Assembly (NCBI GenBank): GCA_022572285.1
Contig: JACZWF010000024.1
Location: forward strand, 1 to 12,216
Source of the DNA: Nitrososphaerota archaeon
GTDB taxonomy: Archaea > Thermoproteota > Nitrososphaeria > Nitrososphaerales > UBA57
Direction: 5' to 3'
DNA length: 12,216 bases
Within the stretch, counting starts at the first letter, position 1. Every line of letters starts with the position of its first letter. Position numbers and translations under genes: made by a program. Shown here one piece after another: positions 6,500 through 12,216 of this stretch. The notes under the pieces were generated by a model that was given only the letters and a program-made list of their open reading frames with translations, ran no database searches and had not been told where the DNA came from.

Positions 6500-8842
6500 T
6501 TGACGCCGAGCCTAATAGTCCTCATTGTGGGATCGATGCTTCTTCTCGTTGGCCCGGTCTCTGCTATAGACGTTCGAGAATTCCAACTATCAAGTGATAG
6601 TTTCGTAAAGATTGAACCGTCTAGAATTCATAGTCATATCCTCGAATCAGGAATAATGATGTCAAATCCCATTCCGTTCGAAGTGATAAGTGAAGGGGTG
6701 GATATCATAAGGGCATCCGACGGTCATAGATATGGATTAACTGGTCAAGGCGTACGAGTAGCGGTAATAGATTTAGGATTTGACATCAACAACGAGGAGA
6801 TACGAGGGAACGTGGTAGAGTTTAAGGAGTTCACGGGTGACGGTTTAGCGGCAGAGGATAGATCACATGGAACTGCCGTGGCAGAGATTGTCGTAGATAC
6901 CGCACCGAATGCAGAGATCTATCTCTACCGCATTGATGGCCCCCGGACATTCTTAGAGGCGGTGGATGCTGCTGTGGTAGATCAAGTGGACATTCTTTCC
7001 CTCTCAATTGGATTCATCAATCTTGGACCGTATGATGGGAGCAGTTCAGTCTCCTTAGCTCTGGATGAGGTTAGAGAGCTTGGAATCCTACCCATTGTCG
7101 CCGCCGGCAATTTTGGGAGGAACCATTGGGGCGGATTCTTTCAAGATGTTGATCGGGATGGAGTACATGAATTCGCCGAGGGCATCGAAAGCAATTTTCT
7201 CAATGTGACAAGGGATGACCTGATACAGATTGAGCTTAGCTGGGAGGACTGGCCAATCTCAGAACGTGACTATGATCTATTTCTTTTAAATCCTGAATCT
7301 GTCATTGTTGCCTCATCGACCAATGATCAAAATAGAAGGTCGATACCGCCTGTAGAAAGCATTAGCCACATCGCGAGATCTACGGGCTCCTATTCCGTCC
7401 AGATTAGATCGGCGAATTCCAGGCCCCCACTCTCAAGTGACCTGGATTTCTTCCATCTCTTCTTACTGACCCATAACCTTGAGCAGTATGTCGAGGAGAG
7501 TAGTGTTGGAAACCTCGCGGATTCAAAAGGGGCCTTGACAGTCGGGGCGTCATCCCTTGACGACGACGTCGTAGAACCATTCAGTTCGAAGGGACCAACG
7601 TCTGACGGAAGAATAAAGCCCGACTTGGTTGCGCCGAACGCTGTTTCTGTAGATTCTCTTGAATCGTCATTTCGCGGCACATCCCCCTCAGCACCTTATG
7701 TCGCAGGCTTGGCAGCACTACTGCTAGAGGCAAACCGAGACCTCACACCTGACGATATACAAATCCTCTTAGAAGCTAGTGCCCAAGATTTGGGGCCCAG
7801 AGGAAAGGATAGCATGTCAGGATCGGGTAGGGCGGAGCTCAGATTTCTGCTTCTCCAGTCCGAACGCGAAGTATCCGTTGACGGACGCGTTTATCGAAAT
7901 GAAGACCTTCCGAAAGCATTTGTCTGGCCACTCGGATCGAGTCATTCTATCTCAGTTACACCAGTAGTTGATCACGGTGACGGCGAAAGGCAAATATTTT
8001 TGTCATGGAGTGACGGTGTAACGAATTCACAAAGAGAGTTTCTATACGATCTAAGGGTGGAATCACTCACGGCCGAATTTGGTACTGAATTCTTTCTGAA
8101 CATAGAATCCCCATTTGGAGAGGTGGTCGGAGGAGGTTGGCATCTGGAGGGATCAGAAATTTTGCTAACGGTCACCGCGGCGGAGGAGTACGGTAACGGG
8201 ACAAGGGTTAGGTTTGAACGTTGGAGAGGGGACATCGAATCGACCAATAGTTCGATTTACATAACGGTTGAATTTCCTCTTGATTTGGAAGCCGTCTGGA
8301 CGGTCCAATATTTTCTTGAAGTCCAAGGAAATGGAGGGAATGCCACAGGAGGAGGTTGGTATGATACTGGTGCTGTCGCGATTCTTGAGGTCAGGGATCC
8401 TACACCCTTAGGTGAAGGATCTAGACTTCTATTCTTAGGATGGACCGGAGATATCATTAGCATAGAAAAATCACTTGGTGTAGAAATAAATCGACCGATG
8501 AGAATAAGCGCTAACTGGCAGACCCAGTACTTTCTTAGAGTCGAATCATCACTGAGCGATGCAGAGGGCGAGGGATGGTATAATGCAGGTGACATAGCTA
8601 GCTTCTCTGTTCCACCGCGAGAAGGATTTCTAGGTCAGAGCGTCTTCGAAGGATGGTTAGGGGACAGCGAGACCAATAACCCACGTTCATCAGTCCTTAT
8701 GGATTCCCCCAAGGGGGTAGAGGCGATATGGAGAACAGATTATACTAACCTTCTTTTGGTTGGAGGGGTTTCAACTACTATCGTTGTAATAATAATAATA
8801 GGCTTCATCCGATTTTCAAAGGGAAAGCCATCATCCTCGTGA
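6500..8842 (+). CDS. secreted, membrane-anchored subtilisin-like (S8) serine protease with inserted domain and C-terminal beta repeats
   Basis: This 780-residue protein begins with a signal peptide (hydrophobic 4-20, likely cleavage after VSA near 22). The S8 catalytic domain spans about 65-430, with Asp91 (VAVID), His123 (RSHGTAVA), Asn204 of the oxyanion hole (AAGNFG) and Ser395 (RGTSPSAP). About 120 residues (205-325) are inserted between Asn204 and the last part of the domain. They start with a possible calcium loop, DVDRDG (216-221), and resemble a PPC-type beta sandwich. After the protease come a half-unit (about 475-528) and three repeats of 71-73 residues (531-603, 604-676, 677-747) with GGGWY...GW.GD patterns, like InlB-type or bacterial beta-repeat domains. 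A membrane helix at 752-770 and an RFSKGK tail end the protein. It is probably anchored at the outer face and processes or degrades surface or extracellular proteins; the substrate is unknown. TTG 6500 is the only available start after an in-frame TGA at 6470. Confidence 0.92.
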   Translation: MTPSLIVLIVGSMLLLVGPVSAIDVREFQLSSDSFVKIEPSRIHSHILESGIMMSNPIPFEVISEGVDIIRASDGHRYGLTGQGVRVAVIDLGFDINNEEIRGNVVEFKEFTGDGLAAEDRSHGTAVAEIVVDTAPNAEIYLYRIDGPRTFLEAVDAAVVDQVDILSLSIGFINLGPYDGSSSVSLALDEVRELGILPIVAAGNFGRNHWGGFFQDVDRDGVHEFAEGIESNFLNVTRDDLIQIELSWEDWPISERDYDLFLLNPESVIVASSTNDQNRRSIPPVESISHIARSTGSYSVQIRSANSRPPLSSDLDFFHLFLLTHNLEQYVEESSVGNLADSKGALTVGASSLDDDVVEPFSSKGPTSDGRIKPDLVAPNAVSVDSLESSFRGTSPSAPYVAGLAALLLEANRDLTPDDIQILLEASAQDLGPRGKDSMSGSGRAELRFLLLQSEREVSVDGRVYRNEDLPKAFVWPLGSSHSISVTPVVDHGDGERQIFLSWSDGVTNSQREFLYDLRVESLTAEFGTEFFLNIESPFGEVVGGGWHLEGSEILLTVTAAEEYGNGTRVRFERWRGDIESTNSSIYITVEFPLDLEAVWTVQYFLEVQGNGGNATGGGWYDTGAVAILEVRDPTPLGEGSRLLFLGWTGDIISIEKSLGVEINRPMRISANWQTQYFLRVESSLSDAEGEGWYNAGDIASFSVPPREGFLGQSVFEGWLGDSETNNPRSSVLMDSPKGVEAIWRTDYTNLLLVGGVSTTIVVIIIIGFIRFSKGKPSSS
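8091..8741 (+). repeat. three tandem ~72-residue coding repeats in the protease stalk
   Basis: Three units follow one another without gaps, beginning FFLNIES, YFLEVQG and YFLRVES. Each has a G-GGW or GEGWY turn near residue 16, a GW.GD or RW.GD turn near residue 45, and an end of the form VWTVQ, NWQTQ or IWRTD. Each is divergent, so they are an old duplication and not a recent expansion. They probably form a beta-rich spacer holding the protease off the membrane. Confidence 0.75.
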
Positions 8843-9316
8843 CTTTCCCCCACCACGTAGCATCTCAAGTCTAACTCTTCTTCTCTCTCTACCTTCCCTG
8901 AATCTCCGCTTCTCTGCCTTACTCTCAGGGACAACCCTTGGCACTGAGGTAGGACGGCCGTCATCATCTAGGGCAACATAGACTAGGTAGGATGAGTTCG
9001 TGTGGACTCTCTTACCCGTCAGCATATCCTCAGATTCGATCTTCACTCCAATCTCGACTGACGTCTTTCCAACGAAGTTCACAGAAGCTTTGAGGATCAG
9101 AAGGTTACCGACATATACAGGTGCGAAGAAGTTCATTCTGTCGATAGAAGCTGTGACGCAAGGCCTCTGAGAATGCCTTATCGCAACAGTCCCAGCTGCC
9201 TCGTCCATAAGATGCATAATCACTCCACCGTGAACATAACCCCTCTGATTGGCATCGGTCGGCAGCATCAGTCTTGATGTCTCTGTGGCAGAAGCTTTCA
9301 CACTCTTCGGTCTCAT
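8831..9316 (-). CDS. hotdog-fold acyl-CoA thioesterase (YciA/BACH-like)
   Basis: This 161-residue cytoplasmic protein matches the hotdog acyl-CoA thioesterases that hydrolyse acyl-CoA to free acid and CoA. The diagnostic helix region is LPTDANQRGYVHGGVIMHLMDEAAG (positions 18-42), with the probable active-site Asn23 and Asp38. It is followed by TASIDRMNFFAPV (55-67), the beta-strand and loop typical of the ACOT7/YciA group. The core ends near 130, and a charged tail with many Arg, Lys and Glu residues (131-161) follows, as in several family members. The acyl chain specificity cannot be read. The start is ATG at 9316, about 8 nt after the predicted transcription start. Its 3' end overlaps the protease gene by 12 nt tail to tail. 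It shares a divergent upstream region with the gene at 9402. Confidence 0.92.
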   Translation of the reverse strand: MRPKSVKASATETSRLMLPTDANQRGYVHGGVIMHLMDEAAGTVAIRHSQRPCVTASIDRMNFFAPVYVGNLLILKASVNFVGKTSVEIGVKIESEDMLTGKRVHTNSSYLVYVALDDDGRPTSVPRVVPESKAEKRRFREGRERRRVRLEMLRGGGKSRG

Positions 9317-9345
9317 TTCATTTCCAAGATCAGTATATTGGAGAC

Positions 9346-9356
9346 CAAAATAAAGA
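9346..9356 (-). promoter_or_regulatory. TATA box for the thioesterase gene
   Basis: The minus strand reads CTTTATTTTGG. Centred near 9351, it predicts transcription from about 9324, leaving a leader of roughly 8 nt before ATG 9316. The divergent gene at 9402 has no equally good element; AT-rich sequence at 9348-9370 could serve it. Confidence 0.4.
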
Positions 9357-9401
9357 ATTAGAATCTAATGATCACTTGGACTGAATCCTAAAATTGTAGG
9401 A

Positions 9402-10184
9402 TTGTTCATGATCCGTATGCGAGAGAGCAGGCCTCAGACGAGAATCTTCCCTTCTAGAGGTACCAGTGGCGGAACAAAGGCAAAAGGACAGTCTCAAACT
9501 CAGGCTAAACTCGCAAGTGGAAGTTTAGTTCTGAAAACACTCATCAATGAGCCCAATGCAAAGCTGCTCGCAACAAAATACATACAAGAAATCTCAAGAA
9601 AAGAAGAGGAGCTCATTCTCGAATCGATTGACAAGTATTACGAACCTTTCTTCCTGATTAGTGCCAAGTATTCTGTGGACTACTTCAAGCCTAGGGACTT
9701 TAAGATCAAAGTAGGTGAGAATGTTAGAGAGGTTGTGATCTACGGAAAATCGCACGGAGTCGAAAAGAAGAGGGGAGGAATTGTAGGAATTGTGAAAGGT
9801 AGAAGGCAGATCTCGTTACAAGGCGAGGAGCATATTGTACTTGACACCAGGGCCTCAACGGGTTTCAACATGATGGGGAAGGAGATACCACCCGGGCTGG
9901 TTCCACATGGGCGGCCTGAGAGAAATCCTGAGATATTGAAAGAGTTTGACTTTAAGAAGAGGATTTCAAGAATTACACATGATAATGCGATGAATGTTGT
10001 GAGAAGGAGAATATCACGACGACCTTCCGAAAGCAAGTCGAGAATTGTGAGCGAGATCTTTGAGATCTACGAGGACCAGGAAGTCTTTTCTCCAGTATAC
10101 GAAGCTAGATTTAGAGACGTCAGTTCGGGACACTTGCGAATTGCCAGGATAGATGGACTAACCGGAAAGCTCCTGTCATCGTGA
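9402..10184 (+). CDS. conserved-looking protein of unknown function, basic N-terminus
   Basis: I do not recognise this 260-residue protein. Residues 1-37 are basic and rich in Arg, Lys, Ser, Gly and Gln, so probably disordered. Residues 42-80 are likely helical, with a charged run (SRKEEELILESIDKYY). Two beta-rich patches follow: 80-115 (YYEPFFLISAKY...VREVVIYGK) and 226-258 (EVFSPVYEARFRD...ARIDGLTGK). The middle has a GG-I-GIVKGRR loop and LDTRASTGFNMMGKEIPPG (147-165). There is no signal peptide or membrane segment. TTG 9402 opens the frame, but ATG 9408 has GTAGGA at a 6-nt spacing and is the better start (258 aa). The codon use matches neighbouring genes and the frame is long and intact, so it is very probably real. 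Its stop overlaps a GTG (GTGA) that opens the frame of the downstream methyltransferase, which suggests co-transcription. Confidence 0.8.
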   Translation: MFMIRMRESRPQTRIFPSRGTSGGTKAKGQSQTQAKLASGSLVLKTLINEPNAKLLATKYIQEISRKEEELILESIDKYYEPFFLISAKYSVDYFKPRDFKIKVGENVREVVIYGKSHGVEKKRGGIVGIVKGRRQISLQGEEHIVLDTRASTGFNMMGKEIPPGLVPHGRPERNPEILKEFDFKKRISRITHDNAMNVVRRRISRRPSESKSRIVSEIFEIYEDQEVFSPVYEARFRDVSSGHLRIARIDGLTGKLLSS

Positions 10185-10237
10185 TAAAAGTAACCAAAGA
10201 AAAGGAACCGATATCCAAGAAACTGAGGCAGAGTTAG

Positions 10238-10981
10238 TTGCTCGGACTCTACAAAAAGTTTAGACCGATTTTGTATAGAGTGTCAAGGGCATTCACCTCT
10301 GACGACTTTGCGGGGCGAGTAGTCTTCGGGTTTGATCAGACCATAATGAAAATCCTTCCTTTACTGGGGAGCAGTTCCAGCGAAAGATCCGTTGAGTACA
10401 AATGGGTCCTAGAAAACTTACCATTCAAAAAGGGGAAAATCTTAGACATTGGAAGTGGGGCCAGCTATTTTCCAAGTAAGTTGTTGTATGAGGGTTTTGA
10501 GGTGTACTCGCTTGAAGTCCAGAGGCCTCTGATCCAGAAATCAAGGATTATCTTCAAGCAGGGCGATACCCGGGATACCGGCTTCGATAAGGAGTTTTTC
10601 GATGTTGTTACATTGGTGTCAACTCTAGAACATATCGGCTTGGGGTTCTATGATGATCCTGTATATGCAGACGGAGATTTCAAAACCATGCAAGAGGGTG
10701 AACGGATTCTAAAGAGAGGAGGATTCCTTATCCTAACAACCCCTTTCTCTGATAGATATCTGGAAAGTTGGCAAAGGATCTACGATCATGAAAGATTGGA
10801 AAAGCTAACGGAAGGATTCAATGTAGTCAAAGAGACCTTCTTCGCCAAAAAAGGTCGGCGATGGACCTTGGCGAACAGAAAGGAGGCAGAAAGGGCAGGG
10901 GTCTGGGAGCTTCCACTTCGATGGGAAGGAAAAGCAGGATATGCTTCAAGGGCTATTGCATGCCTTGTATTAGAAAAATAA
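10238..10981 (+). CDS. class I SAM-dependent methyltransferase
   Basis: This 247-residue protein has a Rossmann-like methyltransferase core. Motif I ILDIGSGAS is at 68-76, an acidic residue at the end of strand 2 is Glu93 (YSLEVQ), the motif III-like GDTRD is at 109-113, STLEHIG is at 128-134, and the late strand GGFLILTTPF is at 161-170. HIGLGFYDDP with YADGDFKTMQEGERIL resembles the DUF268-like/Methyltransf_11 group often found with glycan genes, but the acceptor is unknown. Residues 1-60 form a separate N-terminal helical region. The start is TTG at 10238, with GAGG ending 9 nt upstream. A TAG directly precedes this TTG in the same frame; before it, 18 sense codons run back to a GTG that overlaps the previous gene's stop. 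Either translation restarts at TTG or an older, longer N-terminus is interrupted. Confidence 0.88.
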   Translation: MLGLYKKFRPILYRVSRAFTSDDFAGRVVFGFDQTIMKILPLLGSSSSERSVEYKWVLENLPFKKGKILDIGSGASYFPSKLLYEGFEVYSLEVQRPLIQKSRIIFKQGDTRDTGFDKEFFDVVTLVSTLEHIGLGFYDDPVYADGDFKTMQEGERILKRGGFLILTTPFSDRYLESWQRIYDHERLEKLTEGFNVVKETFFAKKGRRWTLANRKEAERAGVWELPLRWEGKAGYASRAIACLVLEK

Positions 10982-11050
10982 GAGTGGATGAGGCATGACG
11001 TTCCAGCGAGTCGATTATTCTAATGAATTCATTGAGGGGAGGAGAAGAAG

Positions 11051-11084
11051 GTGCAGCAGGGAAGCACGCTTACTTTTTCTTTAT
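11051..11084 (+). terminator. possible terminator: small hairpin followed by T-rich tract
   Basis: GTGC (11051-11054) can pair with GCAC (11064-11067) across a 9-nt loop, and TACTTTTTCTTTATT follows within a few nucleotides. It lies about 70-100 nt after the methyltransferase stop. Archaeal termination depends mainly on the oligo-T tract, so the hairpin may be incidental. The TTTATT part could equally be a weak TATA element for a transcript starting near 11109. Confidence 0.33.
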
Positions 11085-11173
11085 TCATGCAAGATCCCGA
11101 GGCTGGGGTGAACAAATCAACCTGGCTCGTGGACCCTCCCGATATCGGTTTAGGCTCACTTCCCTCTCGCTTA

Positions 11174-11210
11174 CCGCTTCCTTCCCGCTTCCTTCCCTTC
11201 CCGCTTCCCC
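11174..11210 (+). repeat. pyrimidine-rich tandem repeat, 11-nt unit
   Basis: The plus strand from 11174 to 11210 contains no A and only three G. The unit CGCTTCCTTCC occurs at 11175-11185 and again directly at 11186-11196, followed by the partial copies CTTCC and CGCTTCC. The strand asymmetry stands out against the surrounding mixed sequence. It also supplies the 5' arm of the inverted repeat described at 11175-11340. Confidence 0.6.
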
Positions 11211-11334
11211 CTGATCTGGGCTCCTATATGCACATTATGAGAGGTAAGCAAGTAGGCATAAGGCCCCACTTACTTCTCGGGATCTCCAGACTCTACTGGC
11301 TAGCCCTCCTTCGGATCAGAGGGGAAGGGAAGCG
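11186..11334 (+). ncRNA. candidate structured RNA or inverted-repeat element (~150 nt)
   Basis: Nested complementary segments suggest a branched fold. The outer stem pairs CGCTTCC (11186-11192) with GGAAGCG (11328-11334), and CTTCCCCCTGATC (11204-11216) with GATCAGAGGGGAAG (11314-11327) through one bulged A. GGGCT (11218-11222) pairs with AGCCC (11302-11306). Inside are a 10-bp hairpin, GAGAGGTAAG (11239-11248) with CTTACTTCTC (11269-11278), including one G-U, and a 4-bp hairpin, CCAG/CTGG (11286-11299). The pyrimidine repeat allows several outer registers. I recognise no known RNA family. Alternatives are a MITE-like element with imperfect terminal repeats, or chance pairing helped by low complexity. 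The strand is assumed from the flanking genes; no clear promoter of its own is visible. Confidence 0.35.
11239..11278 (+). repeat. 10-bp inverted repeat (hairpin) with 20-nt loop
   Basis: GAGAGGTAAG and CTTACTTCTC can form ten consecutive pairs, one of them G-U. Within the loop, GGC and GCC around ATAAG could add a short inner stem. This is the strongest single hairpin in the noncoding stretch. Confidence 0.5.
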
Positions 11335-11341
11335 AATAGGA

Positions 11342-11353
11342 GCGCGCGCGCGC
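11342..11353. repeat. (GC)6 dinucleotide run
   Basis: GCGCGCGCGCGC is a perfect alternating purine-pyrimidine run of 12 nt, just after the inverted-repeat element and in otherwise moderate-GC DNA. Such runs can adopt Z-DNA or pair with themselves; no function is evident. Confidence 0.6.
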
Positions 11354-11515
11354 TGTATGACAAATGATCCAAAACAGCTGAAAACTAGCTACGATTAGCT
11401 TGAATAGGAAAAAAAGAATCTTTCGTTGAGTTTATTCGGAAGATTGTGACGGTATTAGGAGTCAAGGATATTTCTTGGCGATAGAGCTAAATCAGGCAGG
11501 AATATACTCCGAATA

Positions 11516-11530
11516 TGGACCTATCGTCCA
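11516..11530. promoter_or_regulatory. possible operator: TGGAC-N5-GTCCA
   Basis: Perfect 5-nt arms (11516-11520 and 11526-11530) flank a 5-nt spacer, ending 6 nt upstream of the TATA box of the S-layer-like gene. The position suits an activator or BRE-adjacent factor in archaea. The arms are short, so confidence is low. Confidence 0.25.
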
Positions 11531-11535
11531 CAATT

Positions 11536-11544
11536 CTTATATAC
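11536..11544 (+). promoter_or_regulatory. TATA box for the S-layer-like gene
   Basis: CTTATATAC is a near-ideal archaeal box A. It predicts transcription from about 11567, giving a leader of about 14-20 nt to GTG 11581 or ATG 11587. A strong promoter fits an abundant surface protein. Confidence 0.6.
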
Positions 11545-11586
11545 AAAACTAAGGGAGTCGAAGTTTACGGAAAAATATAGGTGAAT

Positions 11587-12216
11587 ATGATAAGAATGAA
11601 TAGGATGAACTATGACTATATACCGTACTCCAAGAAATTTGGAGCATCGGTTATGGTCTTAATGCTCCTTGTGGGCTTCGTGCTCGTGGGGATACCATTC
11701 CAAATACTACCTAGAGCAGCAGCAACCGCAGTACCGACTCTGACCTTGAGTCACGCGGACATACATCCACTTCTTCCGAACGTGTTAAGGATACACTTCG
11801 ATGATCCAGACCTAACGGAAAACGATTCGCCTCGTCCAACCTTCGGAATAACAATACCTTCCTTTGGTGTAGCAGAGCGTGCAATCATTCCAATCCAGCT
11901 TGTTGATGGGACTTGGGTAGCTTATCTGACTAGTGCAGAAGGCGTCTGCGCAGCTGGCCAATGTACAGGTGCTGACTTCGGAGCAGGAAACGGTGCAGTT
12001 GTCCTGGAAACATGCGGAAATCTCGCATTAAAAGCGTACCTCGTGGCGTGTGGCCTTACTGCGGCAGGTGAAGGAATCGCTGTAGTCGTTGGAGGAGTAA
12101 TTGACACAGGTCAAGTACCGGTAGCAGCATATCCTGCAGGTGGCTTCTTCTCTGACTTAGTCGCAAATCCTGGTCTACTTATGCCTGGCAGAGCAAACCA
12201 AGAGAATGAGTTCTTC
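11587..12216 (+). CDS. secreted S-layer-like surface protein, N-terminal part (runs off right edge)
   Basis: The frame stays open for 210 codons to the window end. A signal peptide is clear: a positively charged start, a hydrophobic core at about 20-37 (ASVMVLMLLVGFVLVG) and a likely cleavage near PRAAA (about 42-46). The mature part begins TLTLSHADIHPLLPNVLRIHFDDPDLTEND (51-80). The pattern of a beta-strand followed by DPDL resembles the Ig-like domains of archaeal, especially thaumarchaeal, S-layer proteins. Residues 120-155 hold four cysteines (121, 126, 143, 155) and are rich in Gly and Ala. The start could be ATG 11587, the in-frame GTG 11581 (an in-frame TAG lies just before it), or ATG 11596 or 11605. 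S-layer identity is an inference from signal peptide, domain style and promoter strength; another large secreted protein is possible. Confidence 0.78.
   Translation, partial: MIRMNRMNYDYIPYSKKFGASVMVLMLLVGFVLVGIPFQILPRAAATAVPTLTLSHADIHPLLPNVLRIHFDDPDLTENDSPRPTFGITIPSFGVAERAIIPIQLVDGTWVAYLTSAEGVCAAGQCTGADFGAGNGAVVLETCGNLALKAYLVACGLTAAGEGIAVVVGGVIDTGQVPVAAYPAGGFFSDLVANPGLLMPGRANQENEFF

Larger units (their letters stand above)
10982..11580. other. gene-poor region between the methyltransferase and the S-layer-like gene
   Basis: About 600 nt carry no convincing protein gene. Two overlapping open frames (63 and 115 codons) translate into low-complexity Pro/Leu/Arg sequence through the pyrimidine tract and look accidental. 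The stretch contains, in order: a possible hairpin plus oligo-T terminator, a palindrome CCGATATCGG (11139-11148), a short pyrimidine-rich tandem repeat, nested inverted repeats, a (GC)6 run, about 150 nt of AT-rich sequence with nothing recognisable, and the promoter of the last gene. No tRNA, C/D-box or SRP/RNase P signature was found by eye. Confidence 0.6.

Noticed and set aside
6470..6500. Longer N-terminus for the subtilase
   Set aside because: An in-frame TGA at 6470-6472 with no ATG, GTG or TTG before 6500 leaves TTG 6500 as the only start, which also gives a clean signal peptide.
11186..11334. Insertion sequence or MITE with target-site duplication
   Set aside because: The arms are imperfect and low in complexity, no flanking duplication is visible and there is no transposase; kept only as an alternative reading of the structured element.
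11041..11350. SRP RNA, RNase P RNA or tRNA gene
   Set aside because: The purine-rich GGAGAAGAAGGTGCAGCAGG and the TTCGGATC segment looked suggestive, but the conserved SRP helix 8 motif, the RNase P core motifs and a proper T-arm are absent.
11023..11398. Two overlapping open frames of 63 and 115 codons in the noncoding stretch
   Set aside because: Their translations are low-complexity Pro/Leu/Ser/Arg read through the pyrimidine tract, with no domain, poor codon use and no ribosome-binding context.

Overview
The window looks like chromosomal DNA from an archaeon, probably of the TACK superphylum; a Thaumarchaeota/Nitrososphaeria-like lineage is a guess. The evidence is TATA-box-like elements placed for very short leaders, little Shine-Dalgarno signal, heavy use of AGA/AGG and ATA codons, an Lrp/AsnC-type regulator, an archaeal/fungal-type aspartate-semialdehyde dehydrogenase and the start of a secreted S-layer-like protein. 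TTG is the apparent start codon of most genes. There is no tRNA, rRNA, CRISPR array, transposase or phage gene that I can see.

Left part, minus strand (1-5000). Read in transcription order, a homoserine dehydrogenase, an aspartate kinase and an aspartate-semialdehyde dehydrogenase form a tight run with gaps of 10 and 25 nt. They convert aspartate to homoserine. After an 88-nt gap with its own TATA box come an Lrp/AsnC regulator, a predicted HEXXH zinc hydrolase and an overlapping MNT-type nucleotidyltransferase that runs off the left edge.

Middle, plus strand (5199-8842). Threonine synthase is transcribed divergently from homoserine dehydrogenase, so the control region at 5000-5198 serves both halves of a threonine pathway. 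Homoserine kinase, the step between them, is not in the window. Threonine synthase is followed by a large secreted, membrane-anchored subtilisin-like protease with a domain inserted in its catalytic core and a C-terminal stalk of beta repeats.

Right part (8831-12216). A hotdog acyl-CoA thioesterase (minus strand) overlaps the protease end tail to tail. Divergent from it are an unrecognised 258-260 aa protein and a SAM-dependent methyltransferase. A gene-poor stretch of about 600 nt (10982-11580) follows. It holds a possible terminator, a short pyrimidine-rich tandem repeat, a nested set of inverted repeats that folds on paper into a branched RNA of about 150 nt, a (GC)6 run, and a small palindrome just before a good TATA box. 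That promoter leads into an open-ended secreted protein (11587 onward) that resembles the N-terminus of an archaeal S-layer protein.

I found no convincing new multi-gene system. The best candidates for something undescribed are the structured element at 11175-11340, the zincin/nucleotidyltransferase pair beside the Lrp gene, and the amber-interrupted 5' end of the methyltransferase gene.
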